Below are positions 32,361-43,386 of a stretch of DNA of 64,000 bases, piece after piece. Origin of the DNA: Dichetophora obliterata. Lineage: Eukaryota; Arthropoda; Insecta; Diptera; Sciomyzidae. Within the stretch, counting starts at the first letter, position 1. Each line of letters starts with the position of its first letter. The DNA lies in assembly GCA_963920525.1 (NCBI GenBank), contig OY986438.1, positions 181,905,888 to 181,969,887 of the forward strand, written 5' to 3'. A model generated the notes under the pieces. It had not been told where the DNA came from. It saw only the letters and a list, made by a program, of their open reading frames with translations, and did no database searches. The translations under genes were made by a program, and so were the position numbers.

Positions 32361-32937
32361 GAAAAAACCCAGTGGTAAATGAACACATGACATAACCAGT
32401 TATTTCTTAAATAAAATGTAGCTGCGAGGCCACCAAAGCTTGTTTACAATTCTCAATTACATTTGTTCAGACATGGCTGCTAAAACACTGATGGCTTCTA
32501 CCTTACACAGTAAGCGACGATGGGAGCTGGTATGCACAAGATAGGAGAGAAAAAAAAATGACGCACAAAATTTGAGAGAACAAAAACAATTGAACGAAAA
32601 TGGTCTCTACGCCAAAAACACAACGAAAACAAAAGAGAACAAAGGCAAATGACGCTACAAATATTTCAATAATTTTTTCACAATAATTTTTACAATTTGA
32701 TGATCGAATTTATTGCCTTTTATCGAGCATTTCAGAATTTATGTTGAATAACGCTTAGTTGTTTTATTTGTTGTAGTTTAAACATAAGATTAATAATTTT
32801 GAAAAACACTTCACCGAAAAATTTTTGCAAGCGGGAAGATAAAGATGTACATTGTAAGGGAGTGTCTCCGGTTATGGGACACGTTAGGTTTTTGGCTCAT
32901 AACTTTTGATCAAGTGTGCAATATGTAGACATTAGGC
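32361..32937. other. Non-coding stretch
   Basis: No gene or repeat recognised. Confidence 0.5.
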
Positions 32938-33438
32938 CGGGTCGATTTGTGGGGAGGCAAAAAAATCGACCATTGCTAAGTGAAAATCGTATTCTAGGGA
33001 TCAAAATAAGAAACTTTGCCCGAGGAACTATACCTCCAAAACGAATTCTAATGCCCCAACTTTTGACTTTTGTCCCGTATGGTCAAATTTTGAAAATACC
33101 TCTTTGACCCATTTAGAGTGCCCCAATAGAGTCCATATGTATGACCGACCCCCACTCACATTGGAGGGCCGATCCACCCATGCCAGTGGCACACCCCCTG
33201 GAGCCCCCTTGGGGGTTCCCAATACAAACATTTAAAAAAATCACCATTTTTGGCACGTTACATGAAAAAATCAGCGAAATGGGGTAGCCATTGGCATGGG
33301 TGGATCGGCCCTCCAAAGTTAGTGGGGCCCCGTCATACATTTGGACTCAATTGGGGCCTTCTAATTGGGTCAAAGAGGGATTTTTCAAAATTTGACCCTA
33401 CGGGACAAAAGTTTTTTTCGCCTTCCCACAAATCGACT
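32938..33438. repeat. Foldback element, about 500 bp
   Basis: The left arm begins GTCGATTTGTGGGGAGGC (32941) and the complement of the right arm begins GTCGATTTGTGGGAAGGC (ending about 33437). The arms then share TTTTGTCCCGTA, GGTCAAATTTTGAAAA, CTCTTTGACCCA and GAGGGCCGATCCACCCATGC. The left arm has about 95 bp extra near 32965-33055. The loop is short (about 33210-33260). Frames on both strands here are mirror images and not genes. Confidence 0.75.
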
Positions 33439-33548
33439 CTGAGTAAAAAACAGAGTACAACTAAAACCGATTTGTGCATAAAAATGCTTGCAGAAGAGAT
33501 TGAAGCCATGTCTGAATAAACACAAGGTCTGCACGTTTTTTGGGCATA

Positions 33549-34931
33549 CTTAAGGTCGAAACATAATAGGCACGAGCTGGCTGCAGCTAATGTCAAATTT
33601 TATACAACTAGATAGAAATGATGCGTACAACCCATAATTGCTCTAGCAAGCTTTTTCGTCAAGTTTCGTTAACTTGATCTGGCTGCAGCCAAAGCAATTA
33701 AAATCGAATGTTTCGTAAGGAATCAGCTGTTTTTTTTCTTTCAAACGAATTTAACATTAACTTATTTTCGAAATGCATTCCTTCTATCACAAATTCAATT
33801 GAACAAACTAAACGAAACTAATTAATATACAAATTGGCGAATTTTTTTAATGACTTAGTGCCAGTTTTTCAGTACGAGTTTAAACTTTAGTCAAATTAAA
33901 CCAAGATTTACTCACCAAAACTGGACGTTTAAACTCGGTTGAACTAGATATTTTAGCATTCGTTGAAGTTAGACTTAAATTATCAAATAGTGTGTTTCTT
34001 TTTTGCTTAAACAAAGTTAAAACGTCCAATTTTCGTGAGTTAAGGCTCAACCAAGTTATGCTTGAGCAAACAAAAGTTTGAGAGCATAAGCACGCACTTA
34101 CACAGCAATATGAAGTCGCCCAAGTTTTGTCTAAGCATTCCTTTCGTTCAGTTTTTCAACTTTCGTTTACTTTTTGAAACTTGAGAGAGAGCGCTTGACA
34201 TCGTAGTTTTCTAAGCAGAATAGGGTTGCTAACAGTATTGAGAATGTGTTTAATTAAAATATTTTTATTTGTATGCCAAATTTTTCAATGAAAAATATGT
34301 TTTTTTTTGTTTGTGTCTATTTAAGCAAATTATGGAAAATTTGTATCTCTTGATGTGAAGTTTTGCGTTTACCAGAGCTTATTAGCCAAGCAGCACAATA
34401 AACATGTTTTTGTGCTAGCTGATGGCAACCCTTTTTATCATATCAATATACATATTTTTTATCTGTCAATTGAAAAAAATTACGTTAATTTATTTATTCA
34501 AAATTAATGCAGATCCCAATTTTGTTGATAAACTAATCAAAATTGCTAAAAAATATATGAAAAAGCTCACGAGCACTAATTCAACAATAATTTTTCAAAG
34601 AACTTTTGAACTTTATTATATTTTGGTCAAGATTTTGTAAACGTTTAACATTTTGTTAAGCATGAAATCTGCCAACTACTTTTCTACTTAACGTACTTTT
34701 CGTCAACTTTTCTCTGAGACTTTTGTTTGCTTATGCTTAACTTGGTTGGGCCTTTAAGGTCTGCTAAATTTGACTAGACCTTAAACTCGTACTGAAAAAC
34801 TGGTCCTGAAAGACGAGCTTGATCATGTCATTTTGGTCAAATTGAGTATTTGGCAGAACTTGAGCTAGCTTTTCGTTGATTTTTGACTTTAGCTACAGCC
34901 AGCTCGAGCCTATTATGTTTGAGTCTTTAGC
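33549..34931. mobile_element. Nested inverted-repeat elements
   Basis: Outer pair: AAACATAATAGGCACGAGCT at 33559 and the complement of the right end near 34920 (AAACATAATAGGCTCGAGCT), with similarity continuing through GGCTGCAGCTAA. Inner pair: CCAGTTTTTCAGTACGAGTT at 33861 and its complement ending 34803, with further shared blocks (CAACCAAGTTA, GAGCAAACAAAAGT). The inner pair may be a separate MITE (33859-34804) inside the outer element. I could not find clear target duplications. No coding capacity. Confidence 0.6.
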
Positions 34932-35451
34932 CTCCTACCATTATAGTTAACTGGGCCTTAGAGTGGTTCGAGAAGAACAGTGTGCATATAGTGCCTCGAG
35001 AGGAAAATCCACCCAACATTGTAGGCACAAACAAAATCATTTTGAACTATTTAATATCGTAACAGTTTACATTTTATTTTAATATTTTTAAAAATATGAT
35101 TAAATCTGATTCAATATCACATTTTTTCAAAATTATATTTGAGTTGAGCTTTTAACAAGTTCTTATAGATCCGGGTGTTGAAGATATAACAGAAACTGCT
35201 GGCAATCCAAATTAAAATTAATTTTTACGCATTATTCCTCTTTTACGAAACGTGTGCTCATTTTATTTCCGTCGTCTCTCCATACAGACTTCATTATAAT
35301 ACCCGTCCAACAAATGCGTTGCTTATTTGTATACCTAACTCTTTCATAGCAAGTTGTTTAATTTCTAATTTTGGATAGATTTTTAGAATTTCTATCCAAA
35401 CATCTTAAAAGTTAGCTTCATCAAAAAGTTTGTCAACATCAAATTCAAAAT
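34932..35451. other. Non-coding stretch
   Basis: AT-rich, no recognisable gene or repeat. Confidence 0.5.
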
Positions 35452-35915
35452 TAATAGTTTTCGAAACTTAATTAGTTTTATGATCTATTAAATTATAACA
35501 TAAATTAAATTGTGAGCTTTAGATCAAGTAAGTTTTTAAAAAGGCAACAACAACAACTCTGTATAGAGTCAATCAATTACCTGACTAGACAGTCTGTTTT
35601 GGAAATGGCTACATTTTTCTCTTCAGTAGTCTTTGAGTGATTAAGCTGTGATCAACTCACTGTTTGAATTTGTATATGATTTCACACATTTAGAAATTCA
35701 TTCATTTGAACTATATGGCTACTAATCATATGACTTTTAAAAGCAGTAGGCTTATATATAGATCACCGCCATCAACTTTACCAAGGTTACCATCTGTTCT
35801 AGTTGATTCTTTATTTATTTGAATATTCATTGGTGTTCTTGATCTTTAAAAACTTACTTGATCTAAAGCTCGCAATTTAATTCATGTTTTAATTTTCGAG
35901 ACTTTTAATACACGT
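35452..35915. repeat. Foldback element
   Basis: AGCTTTAGATCAAGTAAGTT at about 35516-35535 is repeated inverted at about 35855-35875. Similarity extends outward through AATTAAATTGTGAGC and TTTCGAAACTTAATTAG-like sequence to give arms of about 75 bp around a 300-bp loop. No coding capacity. Confidence 0.65.
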
Positions 35916-35953
35916 TCGAGTGTGAGTTCTTGCTTCACAATATATAAATAATA

Positions 35954-36292
35954 CTAGATGATATACCCGGTGTTACTCGAGAAGTTATATATATATATAC
36001 TAGCCACGACCCCTTGTCCAACACCCATAAAATGTTATTATTAAAATGGCACATGTAAATTGTGTTCGAATACTGAATTCCAAACACCAAAGATATTCGA
36101 TATCGCAAGTTTTGGTTGTATGGGAGGTGACATGCCCCTTGTCCAAAGCCCATAAAATGTTATCAGTGAAACGTCACGTGTAAATTGTGTTTGAATACCG
36201 AATTCCGAAGCAGTGCTACCTATAACTCCAAAGTCATTCGATATCAAATATTTCGGCTGCATAGGAAGTGCCACGCCCCCGTTTTCAATGTT
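35954..36292 (-). mobile_element. Helitron 3' fragment (hybrid of A-type end and B-type body)
   Basis: On the minus strand the sequence ends CTCGAGTAACACCGGGTATATCA-like then TCTAG followed by T, which is the family A terminus. The adjoining 36000-36290 consists of about two B-type 142-bp units (TTGTATGGGAGGTGACATGC, CCATAAAATGTTATC). It is truncated at the 36292 side. Confidence 0.65.
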
Positions 36293-37017
36293 AAAACCTT
36301 CCTTAGTGTGTGTTCAATAACCGCCTGAAGTGTTACTTTCTTGCAATTTGGTAATTGCATACCTTTGTGGTAAGTAACATTCTTGGTTTAGATGACTTTT
36401 ATCATAAAAATTTCGTTTTCTATAGGAACATGCGAGTTGCTTACAATTTTGAAGAAATTGACACACACAAAAAGTTTTTAGCACTAATTTTATTTTTTGG
36501 TGAAATAGAAAAAAAAAATCAATCAAAAATGAAAGTGGTGGCTTTGAAAGTGAATAACTCAGTTATTTTTCAAAGGATTGCATTAATTTTCTTTTGTTTG
36601 AAATTTCGATTCCGTCTAATCGTGCTTCAATCCTTTTCATTGTCTTTTTCCTTCTAATTTTTATAATTTTCCAAAAAAAAAAACCTTAACGAATTTCTTT
36701 ATTTCGCAAAAAACTTTGGTAAAAATATGTGTTGTTGAAAAAATATTCAAAACCAAAAACGGCTTTTTTAATGTTCTTTCATATGGTATGTTTAAATGTT
36801 GGGTTAATTTAAAGTTTCCATCGTAAAAATTTAAGAACTTTTTAGACGCCTATCCTATTATAAAAGTAAAAATTTTTTTTTGTTTATTTGTATTCATTTT
36901 GTATTTTTGTATTTTTTTTTTTTTGCATAAAAAGTAATGGTGTAGTGAAAAAAATCATCACAATTTCTTGATTCATTTCTGATTTATACTCTCAAATACC
37001 TTTTTAGACACTGCCAC
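36293..37017. other. AT-rich non-coding stretch
   Basis: Long A and T runs, and two overlapping open frames on opposite strands at 36314-36657 with no family features. A polypyrimidine-AG sequence ends it at 37017. Confidence 0.45.
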
Positions 37018-37083
37018 AGCAACAACAGCGGCACCTACCGGGTCAAACCTTAGAAAAAAACCATCTGCAGACCCAGCAGGATA
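37018..37083 (+). CDS. Possible exon or exon remnant
   Basis: An isolated GC-richer patch starts just after CTCAAATACCTTTTTAG, a good fly splice-acceptor sequence. Two frames are open: one reads TATATTAAPTGSNLRKKP and stops (TAA, ending 37083); the other reads LPQQQQRHLPGQTLEKNH and runs on into the Tc3-like element. There is no splice donor after it, so it would be a terminal exon. I know no matching family. A chance patch is possible. Confidence 0.2.
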
Positions 37084-37094
37084 AAATAACTATA

Positions 37095-38577
37095 TGTGCA
37101 ACACTTCAAATGCAATTCTAAGCAAACATAACTTCATTTGTTTTTATATTATTTTTTTATTGAAATAGTATTAAAGACTTATATGTAAAACAAGATATAG
37201 CTTATTTAAAAACTTGTTACTATTAAAAAAATTATAATGTATTTAAAAAGTTCATAGAAAATATTTATATGTGCAAAACCTATTTTTATTGATTTAATGA
37301 AATAAAATAGAAATATATACAGATTTTATAAAAAAAATATGTCTTCCTTTCTTATATATGACTTGGTTAAGCGTGAAAGGCATGAAGTACATCAACGGTC
37401 TGAGGATGGAGTCATCGATCTTCGGCCATTCATCTTAAATAACTGTTTTCAGATGCTTCATCGATTCGAATTGGCGCCCGGATTCAAGTCATGACTAACA
37501 TCAGGTCACTACAGTACGGGTATATTTCAGAATTATTGAAAGTCATTTGTGGCTCGGGAAGAATTTGTCGATGCGTTGTCCTGCTGAAAAGTCTAGTTTT
37601 GCTGGTATTTATAGCATGTCAACTTATTAAACACATCATATAATAACTCAATATACATTTGTGCATTCGATTTACATGAAATTAAATACAGGGGAGACTT
37701 TCAAATTAACTGAAAGCAGCTGAAATCATCAATGTTCCCAACCTACGGGCGGTATTTCTGGCAACCGTCGGGCCCGTCAAGGTTAAACCTTTTCTCATCA
37801 CTTAATATGACATTCCCAAATTCTTTTTCACAAAATTTGTATTTTTCGGCATATGCTAGAGTGGCCGCAATGTGTCATGGTAGAAGCCTAGGTTGAGAGA
37901 AGGGCGATTCATAACTAATGCTGGCATTTCCATTCAAAATTTGTTGGATTCTGCTTCTGGCAACCCTTAGCTCCAAATGCGCAGCAATTTCACCACTACT
38001 CATCCCTTTCTCCACAGCAAGACGTCGAATTCGTCTTTTGTGTCGTTGGTCAATCACGGATTTTCTTTCACTAAGCTTGATTATAGCATAGTTGCCAGGG
38101 TCTTTTAAAAAATTTGTTATGGTGTTTCTGTGACGATTTGTCCTAGCAGCTATAGCACCAATTTTTATACCGGCTTCATTTAAGCCTTTTATATTTCAAC
38201 GATCTTCTTCAGATAAAGTGGTTCCACGTGGCATTTTTATTTGAAAAATAAATTAACTCTAAAATGTGCTCATATTTTGTTCCAAAAATGTATTACCCTT
38301 ATGTTTATGGTTTTTCTTACTAAGGTTATTAGCAAAATTTCGTTATTTTTGCGCTAAAACAGTTAAAACACAAAAAAACAATTGTGCACATATAAATATT
38401 TTCTATTGCACACGCGAGATTTCGCACTATTTTCGATTAATGGTACTACGAATACGAGGAAAAGAAGAATTCTCTGATCTTCTTATAAACTCCATCCTTT
38501 AAAGCAAAATTTTAGCAAACACAAAAAAATTGTCTTGTTATAAACCAGGAAGAAAAAAGAAAAAATATTTGTGCACA
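37095..38577 (-). mobile_element. Tc3-like element with two-part terminal repeats
   Basis: TA dinucleotides flank it (37093-37094, 38578-38579). TGTGCA-starting sequence occurs at both outer ends and again about 175-185 bp inside each end (37269 on the left; 38393 on the right, inverted). Two binding sites per end at about this spacing is the known architecture of C. elegans Tc3. The interior carries a broken Tc3-type transposase on the minus strand. Beyond the TGTGCA motif the outer ends match poorly. Confidence 0.6.
37370..38234 (-). pseudogene. Tc3-type transposase, broken
   Basis: The start is ATG at 38234 (MPRGTTLSEEDR), followed at once by a TGA. The paired helix-turn-helix DNA-binding region follows (IGAIAARTNRHRNTITNFL; then RRIRRLAVEKGMSSGEIAA and SRIQQILNGN). 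A stop at 37875 interrupts before AYAEKYKFCEKEFGNVI and the first catalytic motif LSDEKRFNLDGPDG. The middle is rearranged. FQQDNAS marks the second catalytic Asp near 37585, and the C terminus (WPKIDDSILRPLM) is near 37400-37430. Similar in order and motifs to Tc3 of nematodes and Tc3-like elements of insects. Clearly dead. Confidence 0.8.
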
Positions 38578-41322
38578 TAAAAACATTTTACTTAAGTATA
38601 TAAATTTCCATAGGGCTTTCCTCAAAATTGTAAAAATTTTTTAGAAACACTAGTCTTTCTTTGTAAACTTCGACCACGTTATTATTTTTAATTTTATTCT
38701 ACCAAGAATAATTTTTTGTTGCCATACTTTAAAGTTCATTTTATTTAGCCTTTTTTTTCACTGTGCTGCGTTACAAAAATTGCAATAAAAAAAAAACCTG
38801 TGCTGCGTTACAAAAATTGCAATAAAAACAACCAATCTCAAAGAATTGGAAAATTTAGATTTAGACATAAATTGCATGATAACTTGTTTATGGGTATTTC
38901 CATTGGCTACGCACGTGACAGTCATACGACTTTAATGAGTAGTAAAACAAAGAAAAATTAAACTTACAGTTTTCTTATTTTGATTATTCAATAGTTTTTT
39001 AAGCGCACTATACAAGGTGAAAATTCTAAGAATTGTCAAACGTTGGGCTCTATAACAGAAGTCACCAAAAACGACACATTACGTGACAAAAAATAGAAGA
39101 GGTTTTCGTCTTCATCAATACAAACGAAAAATCTGCGAAGCATGCACGAGTGTTTTTATGGAATGTTTTTTAATACACAATCTGGAATAATGTTGCTACA
39201 TATTCCTAAATGTTTCGTTGAAAAATGTTTTGTAATTATTTTTATACAAACCATAATATTATACGTTACGTGATATACGTAACGTGACAGACTTCCCTTC
39301 AAAGAAGTATAAATATTTTTTACACTAGAAAAATATATAAACTGTAATTCACGACCGTTACAGTCGAAAAATGAAAAAGTTTAATTAACCCATTTCCGGC
39401 GGTTCCTTAACTACCGGGCCAAAATCTATGAAACTTCGTCCAAAATCTATATATGGCCCTAAACTTTATCTGGCAAAATTTATCGAATGGACTCAAACCA
39501 AAAATAATGTATATTGTCAAAGGTCCATACTAACATAATCCTTACAGTGCCAGGTAATATCACTTTTGCACTCACCCGGAGAAAATTCTAAAGGTACAGG
39601 TACCAAAATGCACCAATAGCTGAAAATGTGTTAAACTTTGTATTAATTATGCTTATTAATTTAGTTTACTTACAATAATATTCCAGCTTTCTTTAAAATT
39701 GTTAAAATTTTGTCACCATTTTTCAACTTTTATTACAATTTATCATGCCATTTCTTGTAAATTCAAATTGAGATCAGCTCTCCTCAGTACTCTCACAATG
39801 GTCGCATTCCTTACGAAATAGGGCTCAGGTAGCGAAGTGGCATAAAATATTTTCGATTTCAAGATAGCGACCGCTCAGGGAACATGTTGTGTGAGCGCAT
39901 ACCATTCAGCCCAAAAATTGTGCATAGCAAATTTTCTGCTGAATGCAGCCAATATAAATTTGAACATTTTTTCTCTATTATGAAGGTTTAAAAGAATTTT
40001 AAGTAAAATTAAGTTTTTCAGTTGCGGTAGACCTTTTAGCGGAAATGCCCATTTATGACATTCATAAAACTCTAACAACTGATATTTTTTTTTTAAATAA
40101 AAAACTTCTTACCTGATCAGATCGAGTACGAACTTCTTCAACCTACCCAAACCATTAAGCAAATATCATAATGTTTTTTACAAAATTCAACACAATGCGT
40201 ATTAAAACTGTTTACGACAATGATTCGAATCGAATCTCTAGCTCACTTGTAAAATCGTTAAGCATCTTCCGGTTAGAAAAGAGAATCGGGCGTTTTCTGC
40301 GCGACCACAAACATAACAATGCGCATTTAAAGCCACAAACACTCGAAAACAAATAAATAGTTTTGACATTAGCATCGTTTGGCTCTCTTGGTAGAGAAAT
40401 AAATAGTTTAGTGAAATTATTATTCAGGTAGGAGGAAAAGAGTTTAGCCTGCAACCATGCGGAATGCTATTGTATTCACACAATTATCGGCATTTTAGTT
40501 TAAGAGGAAATTTGCCAAAATCAAACATGCAAAAACACAAACACATAAAAACAGCGCATATTCTGCTAAACCTACACAAAGCCACAAAATAAACAAACTA
40601 ACAAACAAACAAACAAATTGGTAATAACGATTATGCGCGCCTTCTTTCCAACGCGAGTGGTAACAAAGCAAAAACTGCCATACCGACAGACCGCAAATTC
40701 TAGCCAGAAAGTCAAGCTAGCAGTCAGGCAAAAAAGCAAGCAAGCATTCAAGTGTTTGCATTAGTAATGAGCTGAGTCGCCATTATTGTCAGGATGTTTG
40801 CCATTTCTATGTAGGCAGCGATACCAAACCGTATGTCTGTGTGCCTGTGTGTTGGTCAAATGATGTTGGCCATTTCTTTTGCTTAGTTCTGTTATTTTCA
40901 CTTATATTTTTTTAGTTTTACGCGACTTACTTTTCTTTTGCCCAACTCCTCAACAACATAGCTGATTGTTGGCGAATTTTTAACAATGGCAAAAAGTGTG
41001 GCCCCAACAATTGTGATTATCAGTTGTGAAAATTGCCGGTTGTTGGTGGATGAGGATAGGGTCGTCCATGTTTGTGTGTGTGTATGTGTTGTGATGTGCT
41101 GTTGATGCCGAAGAATTTGATATAATTTGCAGATTTCTAACAATACAGCCGGAGCTGCAAGCTGTATTTTGCTGGCTCGAATTGTTCGCATACCAAGTTG
41201 TAAGATCTTCGCTGGCTGTGAATACTTCACACAACATGCACACATATATTGAGCTATATAAAATTGAACATAAGTTTCCTTTTTTTCTAATAATCAGCAA
41301 TCTAACCTAGTTTTATTTGTAA
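38578..41322. other. Long non-coding stretch
   Basis: No gene recognised. A 31-bp segment CTGTGCTGCGTTACAAAAAT... is directly repeated at about 38761 and 38800. ACGTGA-type motifs recur at 38911, 39079 and 39262-39290. A GT/CA microsatellite lies near 41070-41090. Frames of 106-115 codons on the minus strand at 40898-41300 overlap each other in two phases and show no family signature. Confidence 0.45.
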
Positions 41323-42866
41323 CTAGCTGATCACTAGTGTTACTCGAGAGTAAATTATGTAAACATTTTAATATACACTTCTCGGTTAAATGTTTTTTTA
41401 AATTCTGGAATAATGAAAAACGTGTTGAATTTTAAGTTTGAGTTACAGTTAGAAAGGTAACGACTTTAATTCAAAAATAGTTTTGGGAAATTTTTGTGTT
41501 TATGTCCATCCCTTGCTGTGAACTAAATGAATTCGAAGAAGGGGTTCGAAGAACACATTTTAAAAATTAGAAATATTATATGATTATTTAATCTTAAAGC
41601 TAGCAAAAGATGGACTCAATGAGTTCTTGAGATATGGACATTTTAACATTTAAAAAAAATTTATATTAAAACATATATTGAACTTTTTAACAAAATAAAT
41701 TTGAATGAAATATATTAAAGACAGCGCATGTATTGGCATCGAACATCAAAACTTTGATTTTCGTATAATTTTTTTCTCATTCTTAGCTATCGATGTTTTA
41801 CGAAAAATATCATTGTACTAAATATTTCGTTTTTTTCATGGGATATCAGTACCATATCATCGCATTTGGAAGCAAAGCAAAAAACTAAGTAAATTACTAT
41901 AAGAAAGATTTTATGTAAACCAAAATGTTTGAAATTACTCTAGACACACAACTGCATTCTTAGAGATAAATGGGGGCGTTAAAAGGATATAGAGAATTTT
42001 AAAACTAAACTCAGTTTTATTAATAGTCTGGTATAAAAAAATAGATTTTTAGCCATAAATTTTGATTGAAAAGAGATATTAGAGTTATTTTTTCACATCA
42101 GTTTGTTTTGAGACTTGGTTTTTGTGGGTAAAATATAAAAACAACACTTTGGAAAAGATAAATTTTGCGAAAAAATCAAGATACCCTTTTGTTTTGATGA
42201 CAAAAATAGTAAAAAAATGCTTGCGTTTAACTGGAAGAATTTTTGCAAATAAATGCTATATCATATGATAGGTAGCCAGATGTGCAATTTTTAATTGATT
42301 TAATTTTTACAACAAAAAAAAAATTTTTAGTAATTTTTTGAGTATAAAGTCAATATTTTTGACCTTTCGTGATATAATCATAAAACAAATATACACTTAC
42401 TTAACGGTACAGTTCAACCTATTTTTGTAAAGTGCTTTTATTGAACTTTTAAACAGAAAAAAATTTGAATAAAATATATTAATGGACAGCGCAGATTTTT
42501 GCATCGAAAGACCAAACTTTGATTTTCATATCGTTTTTTTCTCATTCTAAGGTAACGATCTTTTATGAAAAGTCGTTGTACTTAAAATTTCTACAATTTT
42601 GAACTCATGTAAGAGTTTTTGATGTCCAAATAACAAAAATTTTTAAAAACTAAATAACAAAAAACTCTGACGGTAAAAAGTATTACAATAACAAAATTAC
42701 CGTTAGATGAAAAATTTCGGAGTGGGCGTGGCAAAACAAAGTGCTTAGCATTTTAATCTAGGATGCACTTAATATTTATACCTAGTTTGAGCGAAATCCG
42801 TTGAAGCGTTTAGATTTGTATAAAGACCAAACAAACAAACAGAAAATTAGTTTTAATTATTATAGA
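41323..42866 (-). mobile_element. Non-autonomous Helitron, family A copy 3 (1544 bp)
   Basis: On the minus strand the element begins at 42866 with TCTATAATAATTAAAAC (preceded by A) and ends at 41323 with GTGATCAGCTAG (followed by T). It follows copy 1 (6572-8726) at both ends but lacks about 600 bp of its middle (around 7500-8100 of that copy). The CTCGAGTAACAC block before the 3' end is shared. No coding capacity. Confidence 0.8.
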
Positions 42867-43385
42867 TAGTAGAGCCTGCTGTAATTGTAATTACTTCAGA
42901 TCTAGTGAATTTCGAATCATATCGATGGCATTTTTAGGAAAAGCCAATCTAAGTTTTCCATTCAAGATCAAACTACAAAAAGCCAATCTGCATTATGAGA
43001 TCTGAGCCAATCTCCAAATCTAAAATTTCCCAAAGTTTGAACCCAATCCGACGGTTAGTTTCGGAGGAATCGATTTTTTAGTTTTGGTGATGTACCTAAG
43101 GCTGGTGCCACGTTTTCCTTTCCAATCTAGCACATATTTTTTGTGGTGATTAGTTTCTATAATATTAATCGTATTTCCTAATTTGAAGGCTTCAACTTTC
43201 ATAAGCGGCAAAATATCATGTATAAGGTGTTGAAGTTGTATGTTAGGTGCCATGCCCCGTTGCCTTATATCGTTGTTTATATTGTTTATGGAAATTAACT
43301 TTGATAACACCTTTGATTTAAATTTCAAGATCTGATCAGCTCAAATCAAAAATATATTTGGAAAATTAAAAATAAAATATTGTTC
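42867..43385 (-). other. Probable Helitron-derived remnant
   Basis: Around 43225-43265 the sequence resembles the TTGTATGGGAGGTGCCACGCCCC block of the family B Helitron, and 43030-43080 resembles its CAATCGG..AGTTTCGGAG block. Diverged, with no ends visible. The minus-strand frame of 102 codons is within this repeat and is not taken as a gene. Confidence 0.35.
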
Positions 43386-43386
43386 A

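Noticed and set aside
32916..33596. Four overlapping frames of 63-89 codons on both strands
   Set aside because: They are produced by the GC-richer foldback element, whose arms read as mirror images.
40898..41300. Minus-strand frames of 106 and 115 codons
   Set aside because: They overlap in two phases, include a CA microsatellite (HTHTHTQ-type run) and match no family.
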